DNA of 64,000 nucleotides from Pseudomonas protegens (GTDB lineage: Bacteria > Pseudomonadota > Gammaproteobacteria > Pseudomonadales > Pseudomonadaceae): contig NZ_CP031396.1 of the NCBI RefSeq assembly GCF_003363755.1, forward strand, positions 4,558,501 to 4,622,500, given 5' to 3'. Below, piece after piece: positions 24,700-33,621 of the stretch. The notes under the pieces are model-generated. The model was given only the letters and a program-made list of their open reading frames with translations. It did not search any database and was not told where the DNA came from. Numbering within the stretch: position 1 is the first letter of the stretch; each line of letters begins with the position of its first letter. The position numbers were made by a program, and so were the translations under genes.

Positions 24700-26799
24700 T
24701 TAGACATCCATGGGTCGGTTGGCGGCTTGAATCGCGGTCAGGGCGATGGTGTAGACAATGTCATCCACCTGGGCGCCTCGAGGCAGGTCGTTAACAGGCT
24801 TGCGCAGGCCTTGCAGCATCGGCCCCAAGCTAACGCAATCGGCACTGCGTTGCACGGCCTTGTGGGTGGTGTTGCCGGTGTTCAGGTCGGGGAACACGAA
24901 AACCGTGGCCTTGCCTGCCACCTGGCTGTTGGGAGCCAGTTGCCGGGCGACGTTTTCGTTGGCCGCAGCATCGTATTGCAGCGGGCCGTCGATCAACAGC
25001 GAACGCTGGGCTTCATGGGCCAGCAGGGTCGCCTCGCGGACTTTCTCCACTTCTTCGCCGCTGGCCGAGTCGCCGCTGGAGTAGCTGATCATGGCCACTC
25101 TTGGGGTAATGCCGAACGCCGCCGCCGAGTCGGCACTCTGCAGGGCGATCTCCGCCAGTTCGCTGGCGCTGGGGTGCGGGTTCATCACGCAGTCGCCGTA
25201 GACCAGCACTTGCTCGGGGAACAGCATGAAGAAGACCGAGGACACCAGGGTGCAGCCCGGGGCGGTCTTGATCAGTTGCAGGGCCGGGCGGATGGTGTTG
25301 GCGGTGGAATGGATGACCCCCGATACCAGGCCATCCACCTCATCCAGGGCCAGCATCACGGTGCCGATCACCACCGGGTCCTCCAGTTGCTGCTCGGCCA
25401 TGGGGGCGTTGAGGCTCTTGCTCTTGCGCAGGGCCACCATGGGCTCCACGTAGCGCTCGCGAATCAGGTCCGGGTCGAGAATCTCCAGGCCTTCGGGCAA
25501 CTCGATGCCCTGGGCCCGGGCTACCGCATGCACTTCCTCTGGCTTGGCCAGCAGTACACAACGGGCGATGCCCCGGGCCTGGCAGATGGCGGCGGCCTGT
25601 ACGGTCAAGGGTTCGCTGCCTTCGGGCAGGACGATACGCTTGTTGGCGTCCTGTGCCCGCTGGATCAACTGATAGCGGAACACCGCCGGCGACAGGCGCA
25701 TTTCCCGCGGAGTGCCGCAGCGCTGGTGCAGCCAGTTGGCGTCCAGGTGGCTGGCGACGAAGTCGGTGATGATTTCCGCGCGCTCGCGGTCATCGATGGG
25801 GATTTCCTTGTTCAGGCCATTGAGCTGGTTGGCGGTGTCGTAGGACCCGGTGCTGACCGACAGTACCGGCAGGCCGGCGTTCAGGGCACCACGGCACAGA
25901 TCCATGATGCGCGGGTCGGGCAGGGTGTCGCTGGTCAGCAGCAGGCCGGCCAGGGGCACTCCGTTGATCGCCGCGAGACTCACGGCGAGGATGATGTCGT
26001 CGCGATCCCCCGGGGTCACCACCAGTACGCCGGGCTTGAGCAGTTCCACGGTGTTGCGCATGGTGCGGGCGCAAATGATGATCTTGGTCATGCGCCGGGT
26101 TTCATAGTCCCCGGCATTGAGCACCTGGGCGCCCATCAGGTCGGCTACGTCGCGGGTGCGCGGTGCGTTCAGTTCCGGCTGGAAGGGAATGCAGCCCAGC
26201 AGGCGGAAGTCGCCGCTGCGCAGCAAGGGCGAGTGCTCCTTCAAACGGGCGGAGAACGCCTCCATGCTTTCGTCGGTACGCACCTTGTTGAGGATCACCC
26301 CCAGCACTTTCGGGTCTCGCGGGCCGCCGAACAACTGCGCCTGCAGCTCGACCCGTCCCGACAGCTCGGTGAGCACTTCGTTTTCCGGAGCAGAGACCAG
26401 GATTACTTCGGCATCCAGGCTTTTGGCCAGGTGCAGGTTGACCCGGGCGGCGTAGCTGGCGCTGCGGGTCGGCACCATGCCTTCGACGATCAGCACGTCC
26501 TTGCCGATGGCGGCCTGCTGGTAGAGGGTGATGATTTCCTCCAGCAATTCATCCAGCTGGCCATCGCCGAGCATTCGCTCCACATGGGCCAGGCCCAGGG
26601 GTTGTGGCGGCTTCAGGCCGTGGGTCCGGGCTACCAGCTCGGTGGAGCGCTCGGGGCCGGTATCACCGGGGTGGGGCTGGGCAATGGGCTTGAAAAAGCC
26701 GACCTTGAGGCCGGCCCGTTCCAAGGTACGCACCAGCCCGAGGCTGATGGAGGTCAGACCCACACCAAAATCGGTGGGCGCGATAAAAAAAGTTTGCAT
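24700..26799 (-). CDS. pta: Phosphate acetyltransferase
   Basis: A 699-residue long-form Pta. The N-terminal third is a BioD-like P-loop-derived domain (MQTFFIAPTDFGVGLTSISLGL), the middle is a DRTGG domain, and the C-terminal 330 residues are the catalytic PTA_PTB domain (LPEGSEPLTVQAA...GLVSGVIHSTANTIRPALQLIKT). It interconverts acetyl-CoA and acetyl phosphate. The start at 26799 is chosen over one at 26820 because it begins the conserved domain. Acetate kinase is not adjacent on this side, where the next gene is the acyltransferase. Confidence 0.95.
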   Translation of the reverse strand: MQTFFIAPTDFGVGLTSISLGLVRTLERAGLKVGFFKPIAQPHPGDTGPERSTELVARTHGLKPPQPLGLAHVERMLGDGQLDELLEEIITLYQQAAIGKDVLIVEGMVPTRSASYAARVNLHLAKSLDAEVILVSAPENEVLTELSGRVELQAQLFGGPRDPKVLGVILNKVRTDESMEAFSARLKEHSPLLRSGDFRLLGCIPFQPELNAPRTRDVADLMGAQVLNAGDYETRRMTKIIICARTMRNTVELLKPGVLVVTPGDRDDIILAVSLAAINGVPLAGLLLTSDTLPDPRIMDLCRGALNAGLPVLSVSTGSYDTANQLNGLNKEIPIDDRERAEIITDFVASHLDANWLHQRCGTPREMRLSPAVFRYQLIQRAQDANKRIVLPEGSEPLTVQAAAICQARGIARCVLLAKPEEVHAVARAQGIELPEGLEILDPDLIRERYVEPMVALRKSKSLNAPMAEQQLEDPVVIGTVMLALDEVDGLVSGVIHSTANTIRPALQLIKTAPGCTLVSSVFFMLFPEQVLVYGDCVMNPHPSASELAEIALQSADSAAAFGITPRVAMISYSSGDSASGEEVEKVREATLLAHEAQRSLLIDGPLQYDAAANENVARQLAPNSQVAGKATVFVFPDLNTGNTTHKAVQRSADCVSLGPMLQGLRKPVNDLPRGAQVDDIVYTIALTAIQAANRPMDV

Positions 26800-26856
26800 G
26801 CGAGTTCTCAGAAGGTGCATGGCAAAGGCGACGGTCTGCAGCCGTCTGCCTGGTCG

Positions 26857-27075
26857 TCAGGCGCTAAGGTTATCGTTATCCGGTGCTTGAGCACACCAGC
26901 CGCAGTCAAAGCGCTGGCCTATTTTTTCCGCCCGCAACTGCGGGTCCAGTACCCAGGCCCGGGATTGCCAGGGCGGCAAGTGGCGAAGGTGCTGGCTATG
27001 CCCACAGGACAGTTCGGCCACCCAATGACCCTCTTCGTCCTGATGGAAACCGCAGATTGTCGAGTGATTTTTCAC
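26857..27075 (-). CDS. DUF3565 small protein
   Basis: A small protein of about 72 residues with conserved ICGFHQDEEGHWVAELSCGHSQHLRHLPPW and a later FDCGWC. The paired Cys/His (CGHSQHLRH and CGWC) could bind a metal. Function unknown; the family is sometimes labelled pressure-regulated. The start is uncertain: a GTG at 27075 fits the family length, while the frame stays open to 27195, which would run across the start of the divergent FKBP gene and is less likely. Confidence 0.75.
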   Translation of the reverse strand: MKNHSTICGFHQDEEGHWVAELSCGHSQHLRHLPPWQSRAWVLDPQLRAEKIGQRFDCGWCAQAPDNDNLSA

Positions 27076-27163
27076 GTTCCGTTGGTCCGGGTTCCGTTCG
27101 CTTTCGAGCGATTGCTTCGCTAAACTTGCCCGTTCTTCATTCTTATGCAAAAGGTCCCGCCCC

Positions 27164-27649
27164 ATGCTGATCGCCGCCAATAAGGCTGTCTCCATCGACT
27201 ATACCCTCACCAACGATGCTGGTGAGGTCATCGACAGCTCTGCCGGCGGCGCCCCGCTGGTTTACCTGCAAGGCGCAGGTAACATCATTCCTGGTCTGGA
27301 AAAGGCTCTGGAAGGCAAGCAAGTCGGTGACGAACTGAACGTCTCCGTGGAACCTGAAGATGCCTACGGCGAATACGCTGCCGAACTGGTCAGCACCCTG
27401 AGCCGCAGCATGTTCGAAGGCGTCGACGAACTGGAAGTGGGCATGCAGTTCCACGCGTCCGCTCCGGACGGCCAGATGCAGATCGTGACCATCCGTGATC
27501 TGGACGGTGACGACGTGACCGTAGACGGCAACCACCCGTTGGCCGGTCAGCGCCTGAACTTCCAGGTCAAGATCGTTGCCATCCGTGATGCCAGCCAGGA
27601 AGAAGTCGCTCATGGTCACGTCCATGGCGAAGGTGGCCATCACCACTGA
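27164..27649 (+). CDS. SlyD-like FKBP-type peptidyl-prolyl isomerase
   Basis: A 161-residue FKBP with an inserted-flap (IF) domain between about residues 70 and 120, as in SlyD. The core YTLTNDAGEVIDSS and the isomerase segment GAGNIIPGLEKALEGKQVGDE are clear. The tail HGHVHGEGGHHH is a short histidine-rich metal-binding end. Such proteins act as folding helpers and nickel/metal chaperones. The terminator at 27680 closes the gene. Confidence 0.94.
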   Translation: MLIAANKAVSIDYTLTNDAGEVIDSSAGGAPLVYLQGAGNIIPGLEKALEGKQVGDELNVSVEPEDAYGEYAAELVSTLSRSMFEGVDELEVGMQFHASAPDGQMQIVTIRDLDGDDVTVDGNHPLAGQRLNFQVKIVAIRDASQEEVAHGHVHGEGGHHH

Positions 27650-27679
27650 TTTTCTGCGCTAAGCTCAAGCTTACTGGAG

Positions 27680-27701
27680 AGGCGCCCGAGGGCGCCTTTT
27701 T
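27680..27701 (+). terminator. Rho-independent terminator after the SlyD-like gene
   Basis: GGCGCC (27681-27686) and GGCGCC (27691-27696) with a four-base loop, followed by TTTTT. Confidence 0.85.
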
Positions 27702-27771
27702 AGTCCGCGGCTTTTGGCTGTACTGTCGAGAGGCTGTTTTTCTGTAAGAACACAGGAATTTGGAGTTCGTC

Positions 27772-28254
27772 ATGAGTGCTTTTCACGACCTTAAATTGAA
27801 AGCCCTGGATGGTCAGGAGCTGCCGCTCGCGCCCTTCAAGGGGCAAGTCGTGCTGGTGGTCAACGTCGCCTCCAAATGTGGTCTGACACCACAATATGCG
27901 GCGTTGGAGAATCTCTACCAGCAATACAAGGCCCAGGGATTCAGCGTGCTGGGGTTGCCCTGCAACCAGTTCGCCGGGCAGGAACCGGGCACCGAGCAGG
28001 AGATCCAGGAGTTTTGCAGCCTCAACTACGGGGTGACTTTTCCCTTGAGCAGCAAACTGGACGTGAACGGTCCCGAGCGTCATCAGCTGTACCGTTTGCT
28101 GGCGGGCGAGGGCGCGGAGTTTCCCGGGGATATCACCTGGAACTTCGAGAAATTCCTGTTGGGCAAGGACGGTCGGGTACTGGCGCGTTTCTCGCCCCGT
28201 ACCGCTCCGGATGATCCGACTGTGGTCCAGGCCATCGAAAAAGCCCTGAGCTAA
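27772..28254 (+). CDS. Glutathione peroxidase (BtuE/GPx family, cysteine type)
   Basis: A 160-residue thioredoxin-fold peroxidase. The active-site segment NVASKCGLTPQY has Cys36 in place of selenocysteine; LPCNQFAGQEPG with the catalytic Gln and the WNFEKFL motif with the catalytic Trp and Asn complete the tetrad. It reduces hydrogen or lipid peroxides, in bacteria usually with thioredoxin. The start MSAFHDLKLKALDG at 27772 follows GGAG; four codons upstream is an alternative ATG without good spacing. Confidence 0.94.
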   Translation: MSAFHDLKLKALDGQELPLAPFKGQVVLVVNVASKCGLTPQYAALENLYQQYKAQGFSVLGLPCNQFAGQEPGTEQEIQEFCSLNYGVTFPLSSKLDVNGPERHQLYRLLAGEGAEFPGDITWNFEKFLLGKDGRVLARFSPRTAPDDPTVVQAIEKALS

Positions 28255-28275
28255 GCACTGCCGGGCCCCTCTTTC

Positions 28276-28299
28276 ACGCCGCTGCAATGCGGCGTTTTT
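28276..28299 (+). terminator. Terminator after glutathione peroxidase gene
   Basis: CGCCGC (28277-28282) pairs with GCGGCG (28289-28294), six-base loop, then TTTTT. Confidence 0.85.
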
Positions 28300-28440
28300 G
28301 CATCTAAATCACTCAAATCAATAATGCTGTGCAGCACTGTGAGGGGGTCATATTATCCTCATCATAAGTGCGCCGGGGCAGGTACCCGGCGCAGTCTTGT
28401 GCGTCGAGTATCGACTCGAGCCTTTTTGTCGGAGTGCAGC

Positions 28441-29544
28441 ATGCCTGTTCAAGCCTTGTTCAAACCCTTTCAACTCGGCGCGCTGGAGCTGCCGAGCCGC
28501 GTAGTGATGGCGCCGATGACCCGTTCGTTTTCTCCGGGTGGCGTGCCCAACGCCAAGGTCATCGAGTATTACCGTCGCCGCGCTGCTGCGGGTGTCGGCC
28601 TGATCATCACCGAAGGCACCACGGTGGGGCACCAGGCCGCCAACGGTTACCCCAATGTGCCGCAGTTCCATGGCGAGGCGGCCCTGGCCGGGTGGAAGAA
28701 GGTGGTGGATGCGGTCCACGCCGAAGGTGGCAAGATCGTTCCGCAACTGTGGCATGTGGGTAATGTGCGGCGCCTGGGCACCGAGCCGGACGCCAGCGTG
28801 CCCGGCTATGGCCCGACCGAGAAGCTCAAGGACGGCAAGGTGCTGGTGCACGGCATGACCCACCAGGACATTCAGGAAGTGATCGCAGCCTTTGCCCAGG
28901 CCGCCAAGGATGCCCAGAGCATCGGCATGGACGGTGTGGAAATCCATGGTGCCCACGGTTACCTGGTGGATCAGTTCTTCTGGGAGGGCACCAACCAGCG
29001 CACCGACGAATACGGCGGCGATCTGGCGCAGCGCTCGCGTTTCGCCATCGAGTTGATCCAGGCGGTGCGGGCTGCCGTCGGCCCGGATTTCCCGATCATC
29101 CTGCGTTTCTCCCAGTGGAAGCAGCAGGATTACAGCGCGCGTCTGGTGCAGACCCCGGAAGCTCTGGGCGCCTTTCTCAAGCCGTTGGCAGATGCAGGTG
29201 TGGATATCTTCCACTGTTCGACGCGACGCTTCTGGGAGCCGGAGTTCGAAGGCTCGGACCTGAACCTGGCAGGCTGGACCCGCAAGCTCACCGGCAAACC
29301 CACCATCACCGTGGGCAGCGTCGGCCTGGACGGCGAGTTCCTGCAGTTCATGGTCAACACCGACAAGGTGGCGCAGCCGGCCAGCCTGGAAAACCTGCTG
29401 CAGCGCTTGAACAACGACGAGTTCGATCTAGTGGCCGTGGGTCGGGCGCTGCTGGTGGACCCGGATTGGGCGCAGAAAGTCCGTGAAGGCCGTGAGCAGG
29501 ACATCCTGCCGTTCAGCCGTGAAGCACTGACGACCCTGGTTTAA
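28441..29544 (+). CDS. Old Yellow Enzyme-family NADH:flavin oxidoreductase
   Basis: A 367-residue FMN-dependent TIM-barrel ene-reductase. Features seen: the N-terminal FKPFQLGALELPSRVVMAPMTR (FMN site), HGAHGYLVDQFFWEGTNQRTDEYGG in the middle and VAVGRALLVDPDW near the C-terminus. The substrate-binding His pair of classical OYEs corresponds to His-Gly-Ala-His here. It would reduce activated C=C bonds, quinones or nitro compounds. The start at 28441 has GGAG upstream. Its stop overlaps the stop of the convergent glycosyltransferase gene. Confidence 0.93.
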   Translation: MPVQALFKPFQLGALELPSRVVMAPMTRSFSPGGVPNAKVIEYYRRRAAAGVGLIITEGTTVGHQAANGYPNVPQFHGEAALAGWKKVVDAVHAEGGKIVPQLWHVGNVRRLGTEPDASVPGYGPTEKLKDGKVLVHGMTHQDIQEVIAAFAQAAKDAQSIGMDGVEIHGAHGYLVDQFFWEGTNQRTDEYGGDLAQRSRFAIELIQAVRAAVGPDFPIILRFSQWKQQDYSARLVQTPEALGAFLKPLADAGVDIFHCSTRRFWEPEFEGSDLNLAGWTRKLTGKPTITVGSVGLDGEFLQFMVNTDKVAQPASLENLLQRLNNDEFDLVAVGRALLVDPDWAQKVREGREQDILPFSREALTTLV

Positions 29545-30797
29545 CTTCTGGCCCCGGGCGGTGAGGGGGGCAGCCTCCTTGCCGCACCAAGTGTCTCTGT
29601 GGCGCTGCGTGGTTCCAGCGCCGCTTCGATCATCCCTTCGTAATCCACGACCGGTGCTGGCTGGCAGACACTGCGCAACTGATCCTCAAACTGTGCGATC
29701 ACGGCCGGCCAGCCCTGGCGGCTGGCGTGTTGCCGGGCGTTGAGACGTACCCGGCGCAGGGTTTCCGCCTCCTCCAGCAGCCAGCCGGCGGCCTCACAGA
29801 ACGCGCCTTCATCCCCGGGCATGGCCAGCACGCCGTTGTAGCCATGGCGGATATGCTGGGCTGCCGCGGCCTGATCGTAGGCCACCACCGCCAGCCCGGA
29901 AGCCAGGGCTTCCAGCACCACATTGCCGAAGGTTTCCGTGAGGCTGGGAAACAGGAACACATCCCCCGAAGCGTAATGGGCCGCCAGGGCTTCACCCCGC
30001 TGACTGCCACAGAACAGGGCTTCGGGCAGGCTTTTCTCCAGGGCGGCGCGTTGTGGGCCGTCACCCACCACGATCAGTTTCATCTTCCGCTGTGGATAAG
30101 TGGCCTTGAGCTGCTCGAAGCAGCGCTTGAGCAGGCTCAGGTTCTTCTCCGGGGCCAGGCGCCCGACATGGATCACCGCCAGATCATCGTTGCCCAGGCC
30201 CCAGCGGGTGCGCAGCTCATTGAGGCGTTTGGCCGGATGGAACAGTTGGCTGTCGACGCCACGGGACAGCAGGGCCAGGCGTTCGAAGTGCCGACGCTCC
30301 AACTCCAGGCGCTGACTGGCGCTGGGCACCAGGGTCAGCTTCGAACGGTTGTGGAACCAGCGCAGGTAATGGGTCAGCAAGCGCGTCAGCAAACCCAGGC
30401 CGTACTGGCTGGAATACTGCTGGAAGTTGGTATGGAAGCCACTGACCACCGAAATTCCCAGACGTTTCGCCGCCCGCAGCGCGGACAGCCCCAGCGGGCC
30501 TTCGGTGGCGATGTAGAGCACGTCCGGGCGTTGGCGTTTCCAGCGTCGCAGCAGTTTGTGCATCGACGACTGGCCCCATTGCAGCCCCGGGTATCCCGGC
30601 AGCGGCCAGCCGCGGCACAGCATCAGGGCCTCGTCGCTGGGGCGGCTCTGATCACAACCCTGGCGCGGACGCACCAGTTCCACCTGATGCCCACGGGCAC
30701 GCAGACCATCACACAGGCGGCCAAGGGTATTGGCCACGCCATTGATTTCCGGTGGGAAGGTTTCAGTGATGAGGGTGATGTGCAGAGCTGTCGTCAT
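29541..30797 (-). CDS. GT4-family glycosyltransferase
   Basis: A 418-residue GT-B glycosyltransferase. The N-terminal domain begins LHITLITETFPPEINGVANTLGRL, a start common in mannosyl/sulfoquinovosyl-type transferases; the C-terminal domain holds HVGRLAPEKNL and the nucleotide-sugar motif ETFGNVVLE (E-x7-E). Probably makes a glycolipid in the inner membrane. In P. aeruginosa an equivalent gene also sits near cysZ and trxB. Acceptor unknown. The start at 30797 skips eight residues of a longer frame. Confidence 0.85.
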   Translation of the reverse strand: MTTALHITLITETFPPEINGVANTLGRLCDGLRARGHQVELVRPRQGCDQSRPSDEALMLCRGWPLPGYPGLQWGQSSMHKLLRRWKRQRPDVLYIATEGPLGLSALRAAKRLGISVVSGFHTNFQQYSSQYGLGLLTRLLTHYLRWFHNRSKLTLVPSASQRLELERRHFERLALLSRGVDSQLFHPAKRLNELRTRWGLGNDDLAVIHVGRLAPEKNLSLLKRCFEQLKATYPQRKMKLIVVGDGPQRAALEKSLPEALFCGSQRGEALAAHYASGDVFLFPSLTETFGNVVLEALASGLAVVAYDQAAAAQHIRHGYNGVLAMPGDEGAFCEAAGWLLEEAETLRRVRLNARQHASRQGWPAVIAQFEDQLRSVCQPAPVVDYEGMIEAALEPRSATETLGAARRLPPSPPGARS

Positions 30798-30866
30798 GAC
30801 CTCAGTGTCGACTGAGGCCATGTCGTCATTGTGACGTCTGGATGATGGATTTATGGCACGCCAGCC

Positions 30867-31616
30867 TTATTTGGCCGGCAGGTTCTCCATCCCGCGCTCA
30901 CGCACCCAGAACAGCGTCGCCCCGGCCACGGCGGCCGGCATCATCAGGATGTTGACGAAGGGGATCATCAGCGCCAGGTAGACGATGCCGCCAAAACCCA
31001 GGCTCTGCCAGCGCTTCTGCCGCAGCCAGACGATCATCTCCTGCCAGCTCATCTTGTTGTTATCCGCCGGGTAGTCGATGTACTGGATGGCCATCATCCA
31101 GACGCCGAACAGCAGCCACAGCGGCGCGGCAATCAGGTTGACCACCGGGATCAGCGACAGGATGAACAGGCCGATGGCCCGGGGCAGGAAGTAGCCGAGT
31201 TTGCGCATTTCCCGGGATAGGGTGCGGGGGATCATGGCGATCAGTTCGCCCCAGCTGAAGGGAGGGAAATCGTCAGTGCCACGCACCACGATTTCGACTT
31301 TTTCCGATAGAAAGCCGTTGAAGGGAGCGGCAATGATATTGGCCAGCATGGTGAAGGTGAAAAACACCATCAACACCACCAGCACCATGAACAGCGGCCA
31401 GAGGATGTAGCTCAGAAAGCTCAGCCATTGCGGCAGGGTCGGCATCAGGGTGTCGATCCACAGGCTGAACTGGTGGCCGGCGAAATAGATCAATCCGACG
31501 AACAACACCAGGTTGATCACCAGGGGCAGTAGTACGAACAGGCGCAGGCCGGGACTGAGGACCAGTTTCAGGCCTTCACGCAGGTATTGCGGGCCGGACA
31601 GTACGGGGGCGGGCAT
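30867..31616 (-). CDS. cysZ: CysZ-type sulfate transporter (EI24 family)
   Basis: A 249-residue membrane protein with about four to six helices (around residues 25-50, 65-95, 140-170, 205-235) and the conserved GPQYLREGLKLVLSPGLRLFVLLPLVINL start. CysZ brings sulfate into the cell for the cysteine pathway; in the window cysD and cysNC use the imported sulfate. The start at 31616 removes an upstream extension of 35 non-family residues. Confidence 0.92.
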   Translation of the reverse strand: MPAPVLSGPQYLREGLKLVLSPGLRLFVLLPLVINLVLFVGLIYFAGHQFSLWIDTLMPTLPQWLSFLSYILWPLFMVLVVLMVFFTFTMLANIIAAPFNGFLSEKVEIVVRGTDDFPPFSWGELIAMIPRTLSREMRKLGYFLPRAIGLFILSLIPVVNLIAAPLWLLFGVWMMAIQYIDYPADNNKMSWQEMIVWLRQKRWQSLGFGGIVYLALMIPFVNILMMPAAVAGATLFWVRERGMENLPAK

Positions 31617-31926
31617 AGAACGCTCCGAGCAGATGGAAAACGCGCCGACCTTACCGGCTTTACCCGGGGGGCGAAAGCACCGTGAACAGGTCGACATCAA
31701 CGGTAACAAAGACCCTTTCAAATGGGCCTGCTGAGGATAGAGACCGCCTATGAGCTGGATTGTTAAACCGTATTTCCTTAATCTTCGCCCCCTCTATACG
31801 CTTCACCCATTATTTTTTGGACGGTCGAGTTCAAGCCTTCCCCAAGGTTTCACCGTCCTTTTTTATTCCAGCCGGCAATCCGGCGTTCCGCGCCAGGGCA
31901 CCCGGGCCGGTCGATAGGAGTGAGTC
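31617..31926 (+). other. 310-base divergent spacer and trxB leader
   Basis: No gene is supported. The spacer between the divergent cysZ and trxB genes holds a terminator-like hairpin at 31818-31863, and a short open frame from ATG 31750 to TAG 31917 (56 codons) that runs through it. The ribosome site for trxB (TAGGAGTGAGTCATG) is at the right end. The frame has no visible homology and its upstream ribosome site is weak. Confidence 0.5.
31818..31863 (+). terminator. Terminator-like hairpin inside the trxB leader
   Basis: GGACGGT (about 31819-31825) pairs with ACCGTCC (about 31851-31857); an inner stem AAGCCTT/AAGGTTT (with G-U pairs) closes the loop, and TTTTTT follows. No protein gene lies upstream on this strand, so it marks either the end of a short RNA or an attenuator for trxB. 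Confidence 0.6.
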
Positions 31927-32889
31927 ATGTCTGAAGTACGCCATTCGCGTGTGATTATTCTCGGTTCCGGCCCTGCCGGTTACAGCGCCGCCGTCTATGC
32001 CGCCCGTGCCAACCTGAAGCCGCTGCTGATCACCGGCATGCAGGCCGGTGGCCAACTGACCACCACCACTGAAGTCGACAACTGGCCTGGCGACGTGCAC
32101 GGCCTGACCGGCCCGGCGCTGATGGAGCGGATGCGCGAGCACGCCGAGCGTTTCGAAACCGAAATCGTCTTCGACCATATCAATGCCGTGGACTTCGCTG
32201 CCAAGCCTTACACCCTGACCGGCGACAGCGCGACCTACACTTGCGACGCCCTGATCATCGCCACCGGCGCCAGCGCCCGTTACCTGGGCCTGCCTTCGGA
32301 AGAAGCGTTCATGGGCAAGGGTGTATCGGCCTGCGCTACCTGTGACGGTTTCTTCTATCGCAACAAGCCGGTGGCGGTGGTCGGTGGTGGCAACACCGCT
32401 GTCGAAGAAGCCCTGTACCTGGCCAACATCGCCAGCACCGTGACTTTGATCCACCGTCGCGAAACCTTCCGCGCCGAGAAAATCCTGATCGACAAGCTCA
32501 ACGCCCGCGTGGCCGAAGGCAAGATCATCCTCAAGCTCAATGCCAACCTGGACGAAGTCCTGGGCGACAACATGGGCGTGACCGGTGCGCGCCTGAAGAA
32601 CAACGACGGCAGCTTTGACGAGTTGAAAGTCGACGGCGTGTTCATCGCCATCGGCCACACCCCGAACACCTCGCTGTTCGAAGGCCAGTTGACCCTCAAG
32701 GACGGTTACCTGGTGGTGCAGGGCGGTCGTGACGGCAATGCCACGGCCACCAGCGTCGAGGGTATCTTTGCCGCTGGCGACGTGGCTGACCACGTTTACC
32801 GTCAGGCCATCACCTCGGCCGGCGCCGGCTGCATGGCGGCATTGGACACCGAGCGTTACCTGGACGGTCTGCAGAACGCAGCACACTGA
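31927..32889 (+). CDS. trxB: Thioredoxin reductase
   Basis: A 320-residue flavoprotein that passes electrons from NADPH to thioredoxin. FAD site GSGPAGYSAAVYAARA (residues 14-29), redox-active CATC at residues 136-139 in the SACATCDGFF segment, NADPH site GGGNTAVEEALYLA, and the FAD closing motif GIFAAGDVAD are all present. This length and motif are the E. coli type. Pseudomonas often has two copies; this is the one near cysZ and the folM operon. Confidence 0.97.
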   Translation: MSEVRHSRVIILGSGPAGYSAAVYAARANLKPLLITGMQAGGQLTTTTEVDNWPGDVHGLTGPALMERMREHAERFETEIVFDHINAVDFAAKPYTLTGDSATYTCDALIIATGASARYLGLPSEEAFMGKGVSACATCDGFFYRNKPVAVVGGGNTAVEEALYLANIASTVTLIHRRETFRAEKILIDKLNARVAEGKIILKLNANLDEVLGDNMGVTGARLKNNDGSFDELKVDGVFIAIGHTPNTSLFEGQLTLKDGYLVVQGGRDGNATATSVEGIFAAGDVADHVYRQAITSAGAGCMAALDTERYLDGLQNAAH

Positions 32890-32901
32890 TTTCCAGGCGA
32901 T

Positions 32902-32930
32902 AAAAAAACCGGCGCAAGCCGGTTTTTTTA
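32902..32930. terminator. Bidirectional terminator between trxB and the HopJ-family gene
   Basis: A perfect stem, AAAACCGGC (32905-32913) and GCCGGTTTT (32918-32926), with a GCAA loop and A and T runs on the two sides. Confidence 0.9.
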
Positions 32931-32956
32931 TGGGTGATGGTTTTGTCGGAGCCAGA

Positions 32957-33295
32957 TCAGCGGCGAGTCAGCGGCTGGGCGGCGAACTTGACCCCGGCCA
33001 GGCCGTGGGCGATCAGGGCGCGGATATTGCCGTGGTCAGTGCCTTCGGGGGTGGCCAGTACCGAGCGGTAGTGCTCGCCGAAGGCGAGCAGGGCTTCTGT
33101 GTCGCTCAGGCCTTCCAACAGGGCCAGGCCCAGGGTCTTGCACGAGCCTTCGTTCTGCCCGGCGGCGTTTTCCACGCCACCGTTGTTGAAGGCCTGGGGC
33201 TGGTAGTCGTAACCGGCGGCGACAAAGGCCAGGGTGTCGGCAAAAGCGTGTTCACCGCTGTTCAGGCTGGCGCGCAGGGTGTTCAGATCAGTCAT
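32957..33295 (-). CDS. HopJ-family protein (PF08888), function unknown
   Basis: A 112-residue soluble protein, starting MTDLNTLRASLNSGEHAFADTLAFV, with conserved DYQPQAFNNGG and GDTEALLAFGEHYR-like segments. The name 'type III effector HopJ' comes from an early screen; the family is carried in the core genome of many pseudomonads without type III secretion, so an effector role is doubtful. Overlaps the DUF1244 gene by 8 bases, so the two are co-translated downstream of the pterin genes. Confidence 0.85.
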   Translation of the reverse strand: MTDLNTLRASLNSGEHAFADTLAFVAAGYDYQPQAFNNGGVENAAGQNEGSCKTLGLALLEGLSDTEALLAFGEHYRSVLATPEGTDHGNIRALIAHGLAGVKFAAQPLTRR

Positions 33296-33584
33296 GGGAC
33301 TTTCCTTTGGCGAACGCCGCTTGCTGCTCGGCGCTGGCTTCTTTCTGGTAGAGATTTTTCCATTCGGCGTAGGGCATGCCGTACACCACTTCACGGGCGT
33401 CATCGAGGCTGACCTCGATCTGGCGTTCGTCGGCCTCGGCCTTGTACCACTTGGACAGGCAGTTGCGGCAGAACCCGGCCAAGTTCATCAGGTCGATGTT
33501 CTGCACGTCCTTGCGGTTGTCCAGGTGGGCCACCAGGCGGCGAAAGGCCGCGGCTTCCAGTTCCAAGCGTTGTTGAGGGGACAT
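33288..33584 (-). CDS. DUF1244 protein
   Basis: A 98-residue DUF1244 protein. It has a conserved LAGFCRNCLSKWYKAEAD segment with a Cys pair (Cys39, Cys42) that might bind metal, and VVYGMPYAEWKNLYQ. DUF1244 is a small bacterial family of unknown function. The ATG at 33584 is preceded by a GGGG-rich spacer. A 16-bp hairpin stands between it and folX (33622-33659), so it may be partly uncoupled from the fol genes. Confidence 0.88.
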   Translation of the reverse strand: MSPQQRLELEAAAFRRLVAHLDNRKDVQNIDLMNLAGFCRNCLSKWYKAEADERQIEVSLDDAREVVYGMPYAEWKNLYQKEASAEQQAAFAKGKSHD

Positions 33585-33621
33585 AAGACTCACTGCACGT
33601 AGAGGGATGGGAATAGCCGCC

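Noticed and set aside
24727..27123. 798-codon plus-strand open frame over pta
   Set aside because: Shadow frame, no family features.
32957..33295. Reading HopJ as a type III secretion effector
   Set aside because: No hrp/hrc genes or Hrp box are here; the family is core in many non-pathogens and lies in a pterin operon.
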